Shown: positions 24,554-32,285 of the stretch, piece by piece
Position numbering within the stretch: the first letter of the stretch is position 1
Layout: each line of letters begins with the position of its first letter
From: Terriglobia bacterium
GTDB taxonomy: Bacteria; Acidobacteriota; Terriglobia; Bryobacterales; Bryobacteraceae
Assembly: GCA_025363475.1 (NCBI GenBank)
Contig: JANYDS010000046.1
Coordinates: 1-41,574 of the forward strand
Length of the DNA: 41,574 nucleotides
Direction: 5' to 3'
Program-made: the position numbers and the translations under genes
The notes under the pieces: model-generated
Told to the model about the DNA's origin: nothing
Database searches by the model: none
What the model saw: the letters and a program-made list of their open reading frames with translations, nothing else

Positions 24554-25573
24554 CTAAACCCACCTGACCAGTGTGGCGCCCCACGAATAGCCCACGCCCC
24601 AGCCAGCGAGAGCCACGAGATCGCCGGCATTGATCCGACTCTCTGTCATTGCGTGTTTAAGTGCAATAGGAATAGAGCACGAAACAGTGTTGCCGCAATG
24701 ACTCATGGCAATGAAGAATTTTTCTTCGGGAAGTCCCATTCGTTTGCGCAGATGGTCGAGCATGTATTTATTTGTTTGGTGGAACACAAACAGGTCCACG
24801 TCTTTAACACCCAATCCCGCCTTCTCAAGCAACCGCTCCAGAGAAACCGGTACGGACCGCAGCGTGAAATTAAAGATCTCAACCCCGTCCATAAACAGGT
24901 TGTCCGCGCTCCTGAGGTTGCCGAGCGAGTCCTCCGTTGCTACCGAACTCAGCTCCGTTCGGGGCTGTCTGCATCCGCCGGTCGGCACGATCAGGTTATC
25001 GGCACCGCTGCCGTCCGTTCCATAGATGAATGGCCCGATGCCGGGCGTAGCGGAGTCAACGGCGGTGATCAGGGTGGCGGCACCGGCATCACCGAATATG
25101 GTTCTTACGCTCCGATCCTGCGGATGAATATATTTGCTGTAAGTGTCGGCAGTAATGAGAAGGATGCGGGATGCCTGCTCGGTCGCGATTAGCCCCTCAG
25201 CCTGGCCCAGTCCATAGACATAACCCGAGCAGCCGAGATTGAAATCGTAGGCGCCGGACGCGGTAGGAATACCGAGACGGTCCTGGATTATACAAGCGGT
25301 AGTCGGCAGGAAATAATCGGGGCTCTGCGTGCAAAAAAGAACAAAGTCGATATCCGATGGTTTGCACGCACCAGATTGAAAGATCTTCCGGGCAGCGGCC
25401 ACGCCCAGATCCGAGGCGCATTCACCCGCAGCGGCGATCCTTCGCTCCTGAATACCGGTTTTCGAATCGATTTTCTCAACTGACCATTCCGGAAATTCCT
25501 CAGCCAGCCGGCGCGTCGAGACTATGGTTTCCGGCAGGTAATATTCAATCGCCGAAACCGCCGCATGTTTCAT
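24554..25573 (-). CDS. 3-oxoacyl-ACP synthase III-like (KAS III) enzyme
   Basis: Thiolase-fold condensing enzyme of 339 residues from ATG 25573; GAGAGAAG lies upstream, and TTG 25579 is less likely. The KAS III triad is intact: Cys115 in FNLGCSGYVYGL, His265 in FVFHQTN, and Asn295 in SHCGNTVSCSIP. DYFLPTTACIIQDRLG and TIFGDAGAATLI are other family marks. Such enzymes start fatty-acid or secondary-metabolite chains by condensing acyl-CoA with malonyl-ACP. Its place at the edge of the glycan locus, beside a hexapeptide acyltransferase and away from other fatty-acid genes, suggests a specialised paralogue making an acyl group for decoration rather than housekeeping FabH. It is divergent from rpe. 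Confidence 0.86.
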   Translation of the reverse strand: MKHAAVSAIEYYLPETIVSTRRLAEEFPEWSVEKIDSKTGIQERRIAAAGECASDLGVAAARKIFQSGACKPSDIDFVLFCTQSPDYFLPTTACIIQDRLGIPTASGAYDFNLGCSGYVYGLGQAEGLIATEQASRILLITADTYSKYIHPQDRSVRTIFGDAGAATLITAVDSATPGIGPFIYGTDGSGADNLIVPTGGCRQPRTELSSVATEDSLGNLRSADNLFMDGVEIFNFTLRSVPVSLERLLEKAGLGVKDVDLFVFHQTNKYMLDHLRKRMGLPEEKFFIAMSHCGNTVSCSIPIALKHAMTESRINAGDLVALAGWGVGYSWGATLVRWV

Positions 25574-25657
25574 AAGCAATCGCTTCTCTCAGCGTAACAC
25601 CGGGGTCCGGGCAGGTAACCACCCTGCAAACGCGTGTTAAACTGAGAGTTCCCGTAC

Positions 25658-26332
25658 ATGATTCAAATTGTTCCATCGATCCTCTCGGCGGACTTTGCCC
25701 GGCTTGCGGAAGACGTCGCAAGGATGGAGCAGGCCGGTGCCACCATGCTTCATGTGGACGTTATGGATGGCCATTTTGTCCCGAACCTGACCCTGGGACC
25801 GCCCGTCGTCAAATCTCTGCGTAAAGTCACAGATTTGGCGCTCGACGTCCACCTCATGATCACGGATCCGGACAAATTTGCCCCCCTCTTCATCGAAGCC
25901 GGGGCGAATCAGGTCGCGGTTCACTATGAAGCGGCTACCCACCTTGACCGCACGCTGCGTTTGATCCAGTCCCTGGGCGCGCTCGCGGGGGTTGTCCTGA
26001 ATCCGGCCACTCCGGTGACGGTTCTCGAAGATGTCCTCTACCTGGCCGATTACGTGCTTATTATGAGCGTCAATCCCGGTTTCGAAGGGCAGAAATTTAT
26101 CCCGAACGCACTCAATAAAATTCGCCGGCTGGATCAGATCCGGCGCGAACAGCATTTAAACTTCGCCATTGAGATCGATGGCGGGGTCAGCGCCTCCAAT
26201 ACCGCCGAAATCGTGCGGGCCGGATGCGACTGGCTGGTTGCCGGTTCGGCCGTTTTCCATAGTGCCGATCCCGGAGCCACTGTGAAGCACATGCAACACC
26301 TCGCGGAGCTCGCAACAGCAGTCTCGGTCTAA
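25658..26332 (+). CDS. rpe: Ribulose-phosphate 3-epimerase
   Basis: Cytosolic TIM-barrel enzyme of 224 residues interconverting ribulose 5-phosphate and xylulose 5-phosphate in the pentose phosphate pathway. Family marks are PSILSADFARL at the N-terminus, the metal and acid residues His32 and Asp34 (LHVDVMDGHFVPN), His65 (LDVHLMI), Asp174 (IEIDGGV), and the phosphate-binding end WLVAGSAVF. The VNPGFEGQKF loop closes over the substrate. Length is normal. ATG 25658 has a GAGAG site upstream. It begins a tight plus-strand series with bamD 20 bases downstream. Confidence 0.97.
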   Translation: MIQIVPSILSADFARLAEDVARMEQAGATMLHVDVMDGHFVPNLTLGPPVVKSLRKVTDLALDVHLMITDPDKFAPLFIEAGANQVAVHYEAATHLDRTLRLIQSLGALAGVVLNPATPVTVLEDVLYLADYVLIMSVNPGFEGQKFIPNALNKIRRLDQIRREQHLNFAIEIDGGVSASNTAEIVRAGCDWLVAGSAVFHSADPGATVKHMQHLAELATAVSV

Positions 26333-26352
26333 AACCAAGGATTCATAATCAG

Positions 26353-27687
26353 ATGCGGCAATCTTATCGTTTCTTCGTACTCACCACCGGCCTCGCGGCA
26401 TTCCTCCTGCTTTCCGGCTTTGGGCTTTTTCGTCACAAGAAATACGAAACGCCCATCACCAAAGACACTTTGCAGCCTGACAAGGTTCTGTTTGACCGCG
26501 CTATTCACGACATTGAGAAAGGCAACTACGAAGTCGCCCGCATTACCCTCAACACTCTCATCAATACCTACGACACCAGTGAGTTTCTTGCCAAGGCGAA
26601 ACTCGCCATTGCCGACAGCTGGTACCGCGAAGGTGGTTCGCACGGACTCGGCCAGGCTGAAGCGGAATACAAAGATTTCATCCTCTTCTACCCGAACATG
26701 GAAGAGTCGGCTGAATCGCAGTACAAAGTCTGCGACATACATTACAAGCAAATGGAAAAGGCCGATCGTGATCCCGCGCAGGCTCAGCGAGCTGAAGACG
26801 AATGTCGCCAGTTGATCGTTCAGTTCCCCAATTCCAAGTTCCTTCCCAAGGCCCAGCAGATGTTGCGTGATACCCAGCAGGTGCTGGCCGACAAGGAATT
26901 CAAAACCGGAGCTTTCTATCACAACAAGGGTAGCTTTCCGGCGGCGGCCAACCGGCTTTCCTATCTGGCCCAGCAGTATCCGTTGTACAGTTCTGCTGAC
27001 GAAGCGCTCTGGCGCCTTGCCGATGCCTACAAGCGCATGGGCGACCGTTTTGAGAGTCAGGAAGGCGATACACTCACCAGTCTGGTCCGCAACTACCCGG
27101 TCAGCGAATACATTGCCCCGGCCAAAACCCGCCTGCTTGCCCTCAAGCGCCCGGTGCCTGATGCTGACCCGGCCGCTTATGCTCGCATGAAGTACGAAGT
27201 GGAAAATTCATCGCGGCCCGGAATCTTTGGCCGGACGCTCGGTGTCTTCAGCACGCGTCCCGATACCAGTTCGGCGGCGAAGAGCGGAACTCCGGCGATG
27301 GCTTCTATCCGGCCTCCGGTGCCGGTCAGCGTACCCTCCACGGCAACCGGCGGAGCGAGCGGCGTGAGCGATGTTTCCATTGGTCAGGTGAGCGATACCT
27401 CAGCCATCGATCAGAAGCAGGATGTGCGCCTTGGCGTTCAGGCGAACCCGGTTGAGAACAAGGCCAGCGTCGGTTCCAACGGCCAGGCAATCAGCGAGAC
27501 TGCTCCTGCGCCCAACCCGGCTGCCGCAGCCCTGCCCACCAACCATCCGGCCAGTGCCGCGGACTTGAAAGTTTTCAAGAAGCAGCAGGTAAAAGCCTTC
27601 AAACAGGCTAAGAAACAAGCGGGCAAAGTACCAGCGAAAGCACCTGTCGCGGCTGCCGACCAGAAGCCTGCCAGCGACACTAAGTAA
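26353..27687 (+). CDS. bamD: Outer membrane assembly factor BamD-like TPR protein
   Basis: Periplasmic TPR protein of 444 residues, longer than the usual 240-280 of BamD. After an N-terminal hydrophobic segment (about 8-24) come TPR helices at about 40-270. They include LFDRAIHDIEKGNYEVARIT, the outer-membrane-lipoprotein-type WYREGGSHGLGQAEAEYKDF, and LIVQFPNSKFLPKAQQMLRD. From about 290 on, a Ser/Pro/Ala-rich low-complexity region leads to a Lys-rich tail (KKQQVKAFKQAKKQAGKV). The N-terminal segment reads LLLSGFGLFRHKK and has no Cys, so the usual lipobox is missing. BamD docks beta-barrel precursors onto BamA in the outer membrane. The large barrel protein encoded later in this window would be a plausible client. 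It is cotranscribed with rpe and the response regulator. Confidence 0.85.
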   Translation: MRQSYRFFVLTTGLAAFLLLSGFGLFRHKKYETPITKDTLQPDKVLFDRAIHDIEKGNYEVARITLNTLINTYDTSEFLAKAKLAIADSWYREGGSHGLGQAEAEYKDFILFYPNMEESAESQYKVCDIHYKQMEKADRDPAQAQRAEDECRQLIVQFPNSKFLPKAQQMLRDTQQVLADKEFKTGAFYHNKGSFPAAANRLSYLAQQYPLYSSADEALWRLADAYKRMGDRFESQEGDTLTSLVRNYPVSEYIAPAKTRLLALKRPVPDADPAAYARMKYEVENSSRPGIFGRTLGVFSTRPDTSSAAKSGTPAMASIRPPVPVSVPSTATGGASGVSDVSIGQVSDTSAIDQKQDVRLGVQANPVENKASVGSNGQAISETAPAPNPAAAALPTNHPASAADLKVFKKQQVKAFKQAKKQAGKVPAKAPVAAADQKPASDTK

Positions 27688-27689
27688 TA

Positions 27690-28217
27690 ATGAGCCGAAT
27701 TCTTCTGGCGGATGACAGTCCGCACGCCCAGCGGATGGGCGAGCGTATCCTTCGCGACGAAGGCCATGAAGTGATCACCGTCAGCGACGGACTGGTAGCT
27801 ATGTTGCGGCTTAAAGACGCGCAGCCCGACATCATCATCGCCGACATCTCAATGCCGGAAGTTTCCGGCTACGAACTCTGCGAATACGCTAAAGCGAATG
27901 GCACTGCGGCGGTGTTTCTGACTGCTGGTCCGGTAGAACCGGTGGATGAGGCGCAAGTGTCGCGTGTGCGTGCGGACGGCGTCTTGAAGAAGCCATTTGA
28001 ATCCACTGTTCTGCTCGATGCCATCGCCCGGTTTGCCATTAACAACCGGCGTGCTTCCAGCCCGGGCACGGTCAAAGCCCGGTCAGTCGTAGTCATCGAC
28101 CCCGACCAGATCCGTGCTGCTGTCACACTTGCTCTTGATGCTGCTATGCCGGGCCTCACTGAACACATCGCCGAAAAAGTAATCACCGCTCTGACGGGAA
28201 AGAAAGCCAATGCCTGA
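27690..28217 (+). CDS. Response regulator, receiver domain with short C-terminal helix region
   Basis: Receiver-domain protein of 175 residues. The acidic pair is Asp8-Asp9 (LLADDSPHAQR), the phosphorylation site Asp52 (IIIADISMPEVSG), the switch Thr78 (VFLTAG) and the conserved Lys101 (LKKPF). All are in place, so phosphorylation is expected. No DNA-binding or enzyme domain follows, only about 55 residues with an amphipathic stretch (IRAAVTLALDAAMPGLTEHI). That tail may be a partner-binding helix. The gene starts 2 bases after bamD and overlaps yajQ by 8 bases, so it is surely in the same transcript. No histidine kinase is in the window, so the cognate kinase is unknown. Confidence 0.9.
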   Translation: MSRILLADDSPHAQRMGERILRDEGHEVITVSDGLVAMLRLKDAQPDIIIADISMPEVSGYELCEYAKANGTAAVFLTAGPVEPVDEAQVSRVRADGVLKKPFESTVLLDAIARFAINNRRASSPGTVKARSVVVIDPDQIRAAVTLALDAAMPGLTEHIAEKVITALTGKKANA

Positions 28218-28710
28218 TAACAGTTTTGACGTCGTATCCCAGATCGAATTGCCGGAAGTAAACAATGCCATCCAGCAGGCGATGAAAGAAATCATCACCC
28301 GCTACGATCTGAAGGATTCCAAATCCACTATCGAACTGATCGAGAAGGATAAGAAAGTCGTCCTCGCCAGCTCCGATGACTACAAGCTCAAGGCCATCAC
28401 GGAAATTCTGAACCTCAAGCTGGTCAAGCGCAATGTTCCGCTCAAGAACCTGACCTACGGCAAGATTCAGACCGCCACAGGCCAGTCCGTAAAACAAGAA
28501 ATTACCCTTACAGCGGGCATTCCCACGGAAAAAGCCAAGGACATCGTCAAAGCGATTAAGGACAGCAAACTTAAGGTTCAGGCATCCATCAACGGCGACA
28601 TTGTGCGCGTTGCCGGCAAGGATCGGGATACGCTGCAGCAGGTGCTCGCAGTGCTGCGAGGTGCCGATTTTGGTATCGATCTTCAGTACATCAATTTCCG
28701 GACCAACTAA
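28210..28710 (+). CDS. yajQ: YajQ family cyclic di-GMP-binding protein
   Basis: Small protein of 166 residues, normal for YajQ, with two ferredoxin-like (RNP-type) halves. Hallmarks are the start MPDNSFDVVSQIELPEVNNA, RYDLKDSKSTIEL, the central LVKRNVPLKNLTYGKIQTAT, and the ending VLRGADFGIDLQYINFRTN. Members in Xanthomonas and Pseudomonas bind cyclic di-GMP and modulate transcription; others were described as nucleotide binding. The ATG overlaps the response regulator end by 8 bases, and GGGAAAG upstream serves as ribosome site. The link with a response regulator suggests a shared signalling role, which is inference. Confidence 0.96.
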   Translation: MPDNSFDVVSQIELPEVNNAIQQAMKEIITRYDLKDSKSTIELIEKDKKVVLASSDDYKLKAITEILNLKLVKRNVPLKNLTYGKIQTATGQSVKQEITLTAGIPTEKAKDIVKAIKDSKLKVQASINGDIVRVAGKDRDTLQQVLAVLRGADFGIDLQYINFRTN

Positions 28711-28712
28711 CG

Positions 28713-29345
28713 GTGGCCCGCAGGATCGAAACGCTGCACATCGACGGACCGGCCGGCAAGCTGGAAGCTTTGTTTGAGGTCAATGAAGAGGCTCCGAACC
28801 ATGTTTGCCTGGTCTGCCATCCTCATCCGCTTTTTCAGGGCACCATGCACAACAAAGTGGTGTACCGCACGGCCCGTGCTTTTCGCAGTTCCGGGGCGGC
28901 CGTATTGCGGTTCAACTTTCGCGGAGTAGGTTCGAGCGAAGGCGTATACGACAACGGCGCGGGTGAAGTTGAAGATGCACGGGCTTGTCTCGTCTGGTTG
29001 CGCGGGCGGTACCCGGATTTGCCGTATTCTGTTGCCGGTTTCTCGTTTGGGTCGCGCGTCGCGCTGCAACTGGGCAGCACCTTAACTGAGCCTTTGCCGG
29101 TGCGTCTGGTGCCTGTTGGCTTTCCCATTACACGCGGGAATTTCGACTACATGCCGCAATGTACACTGCCCAAGTATTTCGTTATCAGCACAAATGACGA
29201 ATTCTGCCCCCGAGCGGCAATGGAAGCCCTCTACGCCACATTCCCGGAGCCAAAATCGCTCCAGTGGATTGAATCAAAAGATCACTTTTTTGTAGACGCG
29301 CTCGATCAACTCGAAAGCACCGTCCTGGCTATCGCGAAATCCTGA
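28713..29345 (+). CDS. Alpha/beta hydrolase (COG2945-type)
   Basis: Cytosolic alpha/beta-hydrolase of 210 residues from GTG 28713, two bases after the yajQ stop. The family-specific block CHPHPLFQGTMHNKVVYRTA is at about 35-54. The nucleophile elbow GFSFGS places Ser111, with Asp162 (STNDEFCP) and His191 (ESKDHFF) completing the triad. AAVLRFNFRGVGSSEG is the usual oxyanion-side segment. Substrates of this family are largely undetermined; esterase or thioesterase activity is plausible. It is the last gene of the rpe-to-hydrolase operon and overlaps the convergent secreted protein by 17 bases. Confidence 0.88.
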   Translation: MARRIETLHIDGPAGKLEALFEVNEEAPNHVCLVCHPHPLFQGTMHNKVVYRTARAFRSSGAAVLRFNFRGVGSSEGVYDNGAGEVEDARACLVWLRGRYPDLPYSVAGFSFGSRVALQLGSTLTEPLPVRLVPVGFPITRGNFDYMPQCTLPKYFVISTNDEFCPRAAMEALYATFPEPKSLQWIESKDHFFVDALDQLESTVLAIAKS

Positions 29346-30162
29346 ATTCAGCCTGGGCGGTTGCCGTTTGTTTTCCCGTTGCGTCACGCGCGGTGATCAC
29401 CAGCGTATACGGGCCTTCGCTCATGGTCGATTGCAGGGTCAGGTTAAACTCAGCCTGCACCCAGGGTTGTGGATAGAAGGCCTGGCTTCTTTCGACCGCC
29501 GCGTCTTCCTGTGAGAACAGGCTCTGGCCATTCCCCCGGTAGACAGCCACGTCATAGGCGACGTCAACCGAATTCTGTTCGCCGTATTTGTAACCGGTAA
29601 TGTCAAAACGAACCCAAAGCAGATCGCCTGGCCGGTAAGCCGCGTTCAACAAGGCGTTTTCGTCTTCCTGCGTGCGGTAGAACGCCAGATTGCGAACCGA
29701 GAGCACAGCGGTATGTTCCACAGACCGGCCGCGGATGGTGAAGGTTGTCTCACCCTTGCTGCTCTGCTTCGACTGCAAATCGGTCACATCGAATTTGATT
29801 GTGTATTTGCCAGCCGGAACCAGGGTCGGGATCTGGATCTGGGAGCGCAGTTTCGGCTTCCAGGTCTTGTCCTCTTCGCTCAGCGTGGCGCCGAGCGAAA
29901 TTTCATCTTTAGTGGCGAGCGGTACGCCCTTGGGGTCGAAAACTTCGACGTGGCCGGTAAGCTCGATTTTGCCCGCGGGGCTGGTCTTGAAATTCTCGGT
30001 CTGAAAGCTGAAAAAGATCAGTTCGCCGGGCTGGAATGCCTGGCTGCCTTCAATCGCCGGTCCGTCCTCAAACTGGGAAATGACAGGCCTCACCGCGCTC
30101 AGGTTTTGAGCCGGCAGATTTTGAGCCAATATCGCGGCGAGCAAAAGGAGCAGCGAGAGCAA
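29329..30162 (-). CDS. Secreted protein with Ig-like beta-sandwich repeats
   Basis: Exported protein of about 277 residues from TTG 30162, one base after the upstream lipoprotein stop. A signal peptide (MLSLLLLLAAILAQNLPAQN) is clear. The body has two beta-rich modules: about 25-145 (PGELIFFSFQTENFKTSPAG, then VPAGKYTIKFDVTDLQSKQ) and about 150-277 (YRPGDLLWVRFDITGYKYGE, then EGPYTLVITARDATGKQT). The repeated pattern of a P-G-D/E-L strand followed by a Y-T/Y-T-L ending suggests a tandem duplication of one Ig-like fold. I do not recognise a named family. It ends the ECF sigma operon, so it is a candidate envelope-stress output protein in the periplasm. Confidence 0.75.
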   Translation of the reverse strand: MLSLLLLLAAILAQNLPAQNLSAVRPVISQFEDGPAIEGSQAFQPGELIFFSFQTENFKTSPAGKIELTGHVEVFDPKGVPLATKDEISLGATLSEEDKTWKPKLRSQIQIPTLVPAGKYTIKFDVTDLQSKQSSKGETTFTIRGRSVEHTAVLSVRNLAFYRTQEDENALLNAAYRPGDLLWVRFDITGYKYGEQNSVDVAYDVAVYRGNGQSLFSQEDAAVERSQAFYPQPWVQAEFNLTLQSTMSEGPYTLVITARDATGKQTATAQAEFRISR

Positions 30163-30163
30163 A

Positions 30164-30703
30164 CTATTTCTTCGGGACGGCGATAACGTTCGAGTCCGGT
30201 GGTGCGGCCGTCATATCGCGCATCTGTTCGTGAATGAAGCTAAGGGGCATGTCGATCGAGGTATCGTCGTCCAGTTCGTCCGTAAGTCGCAGCCGGAAAT
30301 GTTTGGCGGGTGCATCAAACAGGACGACGCCCTGCTCAGTCTGTGTCGGGCCTACCTTGCGAATGACACCGAGCCAGCGCGCGACACCGGTGCCGTCCGC
30401 GAGTTCGGAGTACGTTTGTCCGGCATCATCCACAAGAGTCATGACGGGAATGGCAGAGTCCTTGTTACCTGCATTTGAAACCGCAATCTGAACCATCACG
30501 AACCGGTCTTTGGGGGTGCGCTGAGTAGCGGGGTCGGTGCCAAGTACGTTGGCAAACTGGGTATCCACCACGGCGTAGTTGAGATCGCCCACGGCGGCCT
30601 TCTCACCCGCGGAAAAGATCCTGGCTTCCTTCTTCGGAGTGCTGCTCGAACAGCCAGCCAGGAAAAGCAATGCGGGGACGAAGATTAAGGAGATATAGCG
30701 CAT
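30164..30703 (-). CDS. DUF4352-type lipoprotein
   Basis: Lipoprotein of 179 residues. The lipobox LAGC (Leu-Ala-Gly-Cys at 15-18) follows a short hydrophobic signal (YISLIFVPALLF). The mature domain, about 35-160, looks like the DUF4352 beta-sandwich: AVGDLNYAVVDTQFANVLG, then DRFVMVQIAVSNAGNKDS, then TEQGVVLFDAPAKHFRLRL. Proteins of this fold are exported and often found in Gram-positive and some Gram-negative envelope loci; their ligands are unknown. ATG 30703 lacks a clear ribosome site and lies next to an AGAAAC/GTTTCT inverted repeat at 30704-30720. It is the fourth gene of the sigma operon. Confidence 0.82.
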   Translation of the reverse strand: MRYISLIFVPALLFLAGCSSSTPKKEARIFSAGEKAAVGDLNYAVVDTQFANVLGTDPATQRTPKDRFVMVQIAVSNAGNKDSAIPVMTLVDDAGQTYSELADGTGVARWLGVIRKVGPTQTEQGVVLFDAPAKHFRLRLTDELDDDTSIDMPLSFIHEQMRDMTAAPPDSNVIAVPKK

Positions 30704-30727
30704 AGAAACGAATAGTTTCTCACAAAT

Positions 30728-31081
30728 TCAATGCTTATGGTCGCGCAGCATCTGCTCGAACTTGCCGCGCTGTTCGGGATTCAGGATTTGAACGATGCGG
30801 CTGTTGCCATCGGCCAGCACGTTGTCGTAATAACGGGAGAAGTCGTCAAGGATTGATGTCAGCTGTCCCGTCTGTTCTTCCGTAAGGCTGAGCTGCTGCT
30901 TCCATTCTGTAACGGACATGGAAAGTCCGCTGGCTGCGGTCTGCGTTCCGTGAACCGGAGCGTGCAGGCCGGCATGTCCGCTGAGACTCATCACTACCGC
31001 ACCAGCAAGCGCGCCGCACAGGAACACCAGCACAAACGAGACGATAGCAACCTTCTCATTCGGGCGCGGCAGGGTTTCCAT
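30728..31081 (-). CDS. Small membrane-anchored Spy/CpxP-like protein
   Basis: Protein of 117 residues with a short cytosolic N-terminus, one membrane helix (about 12-32, VAIVSFVLVFLCGALAGAVV) and a helical periplasmic domain. The domain has LSLTEEQTGQLTSILDDFSR and ILNPEQRGKFEQMLRDHKH, the pattern of the LTxxQ-type Spy/CpxP chaperones and heavy-metal sensors: a Leu-Thr-x-x-Gln motif followed by a long helix and a second N-P-E-Q-R turn. The start codon shares one base with the anti-sigma stop (TAATG), so translation is coupled. A sensor that modulates the anti-sigma factor, or a periplasmic chaperone made during stress, is likely. Confidence 0.75.
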   Translation of the reverse strand: METLPRPNEKVAIVSFVLVFLCGALAGAVVMSLSGHAGLHAPVHGTQTAASGLSMSVTEWKQQLSLTEEQTGQLTSILDDFSRYYDNVLADGNSRIVQILNPEQRGKFEQMLRDHKH

Positions 31082-31545
31082 TATTCGTGATAGTTGGAGA
31101 GGGTGACCATCAGACGGTCGCGGTCAGAACTTTCGGCGTGGTCGACACTCGGGTCGTGCTGGGCCATAATCGCTGCCGCGTCTGCGCCGAAGGGTTCGGC
31201 GTATTCAGTCTCATGCGTAATCAGGTAGCTGCCGAGGCCGGCCAGAAGCATCAACGAAGCAAACGCCATCCGGCGGAAAAACACTACGCTGGGAGCCAGG
31301 ATTCCCCAGGCTTCTTTCTTGTGGTGCTCGACGATTTCCAGCTCCGTGCGCGAAACGAAGCCAAGCCGAGGTTCCGGGGCAGGCTCATTCACATCGGCGC
31401 GGAACTCCTGAAACAGCACCGAGAGCTGATTCATCTCAGCCACTTCGGTACGACACTCTTCACAAACCGCCAGATGGGCGTAAAATGCGCCCGAAGCGTT
31501 GCCTGACAAGTGCCTTTCCAGTTCGTCAATCGCGATATCGTGCAT
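31081..31545 (-). CDS. Transmembrane zinc-finger anti-sigma factor
   Basis: Protein of 154 residues. The cytosolic N-terminal domain has the ZAS-type zinc motif HX3CX2C at His24, Cys28 and Cys31 (YAHLAVCEECRTEVAEM) that grips ECF sigma factors. A single membrane helix follows at about 88-108 (FFRRMAFASLMLLAGLGSYL). The periplasmic tail of about 45 residues is acidic and has no recognisable protease-site motif. It lies 20 bases downstream of the sigma gene on the same strand, the usual sigma/anti-sigma order. Release of the sigma factor is expected on an envelope or redox signal. Confidence 0.87.
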   Translation of the reverse strand: MHDIAIDELERHLSGNASGAFYAHLAVCEECRTEVAEMNQLSVLFQEFRADVNEPAPEPRLGFVSRTELEIVEHHKKEAWGILAPSVVFFRRMAFASLMLLAGLGSYLITHETEYAEPFGADAAAIMAQHDPSVDHAESSDRDRLMVTLSNYHE

Positions 31546-31565
31546 GCTTTGTTCTTGCGTTCTCT

Positions 31566-32285
31566 TTATCTGGCCAGAGCAGGCAAACGGTCCAGGCGGC
31601 CTGCCGCTTTCACCAGTTTTTGACGCGCCCTGAACAGTTTAACCTTTATTGTATTCTCATTCATGTTCATCATGCCGGAGAGTTCTTCCACGGAATAACC
31701 TTCCACTTCTTTCAGCATGAGCAATTGCTTTTCTTCATCTGAGACGCGGTCCAGTAATTTCACCACGTAATCCCTCCGGGCGAGGGTGGTGTCGGCGCGC
31801 GGAGCACGATCAAGAGCGGGCACGCTGTTTTCAACACGGCGTGACTCATCTTCACTCATGTCGCTCTCGTAGACCAGTTTTCGCACCTTTTTCTTGCGCA
31901 GGTAGTCGAAGCATTCATTCACGGTGATCTTATAGATCCACGTGATCAGCGAACTGCGAAAATCGAAATTGCGCAGAGAGAAGTAAACTTTGGCGAACAC
32001 CTGCTGCGCGATGTCTTCCACGTCGTTGCGGTGACGCACAATGCCGTGGATGATGGAAAAGACCTTGGACTGGTATTTTTCCACAATGTCGCGAAACGCC
32101 AGTTCGTCACCGGTCTGAGCCCGGTGGACAAGAGCGCCTTCTGGAGTGTTTTCGTAATCCACGCGGGTCCTGGTGATTGCTCTATCGCCAAAGACCGGGA
32201 CCGGCAGGGTTGCTACAGCAGCCATTCCCACATCGGGGGTTCCCATACATGCAGACTGACGAGAGCCTTCGTTTGTTAGTTTCAT
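31566..32285 (-). CDS. ECF-type RNA polymerase sigma factor (RpoE-like)
   Basis: Sigma factor of 239 residues. Region 2 spans about 52-133: LVHRAQTGDELAFRDIVEKY, then NDVEDIAQQVFAKVYFSL, then WIYKITVNECFDYLRKKK, which contacts core polymerase and the -10 element. Region 4 spans about 178-232 (VSDEEKQLLMLKEVEGYSVE, then NENTIKVKLFRARQKL) with the helix-turn-helix. The N-terminal 50 residues are longer than usual for ECF factors; an internal start is possible, but ATG 32285 is good. It heads a five-gene operon with its anti-sigma factor and exported proteins, and is divergent from erpA. Autoregulation is usual for such operons but no promoter motif was confirmed. Confidence 0.92.
   Translation of the reverse strand: MKLTNEGSRQSACMGTPDVGMAAVATLPVPVFGDRAITRTRVDYENTPEGALVHRAQTGDELAFRDIVEKYQSKVFSIIHGIVRHRNDVEDIAQQVFAKVYFSLRNFDFRSSLITWIYKITVNECFDYLRKKKVRKLVYESDMSEDESRRVENSVPALDRAPRADTTLARRDYVVKLLDRVSDEEKQLLMLKEVEGYSVEELSGMMNMNENTIKVKLFRARQKLVKAAGRLDRLPALAR

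Noticed and set aside
24023-25192. Long plus-strand open frame of 389 codons
   Set aside because: It lies antisense to the hexapeptide acyltransferase and KAS III genes, whose family motifs are clear, and its own translation shows no recognisable domain.
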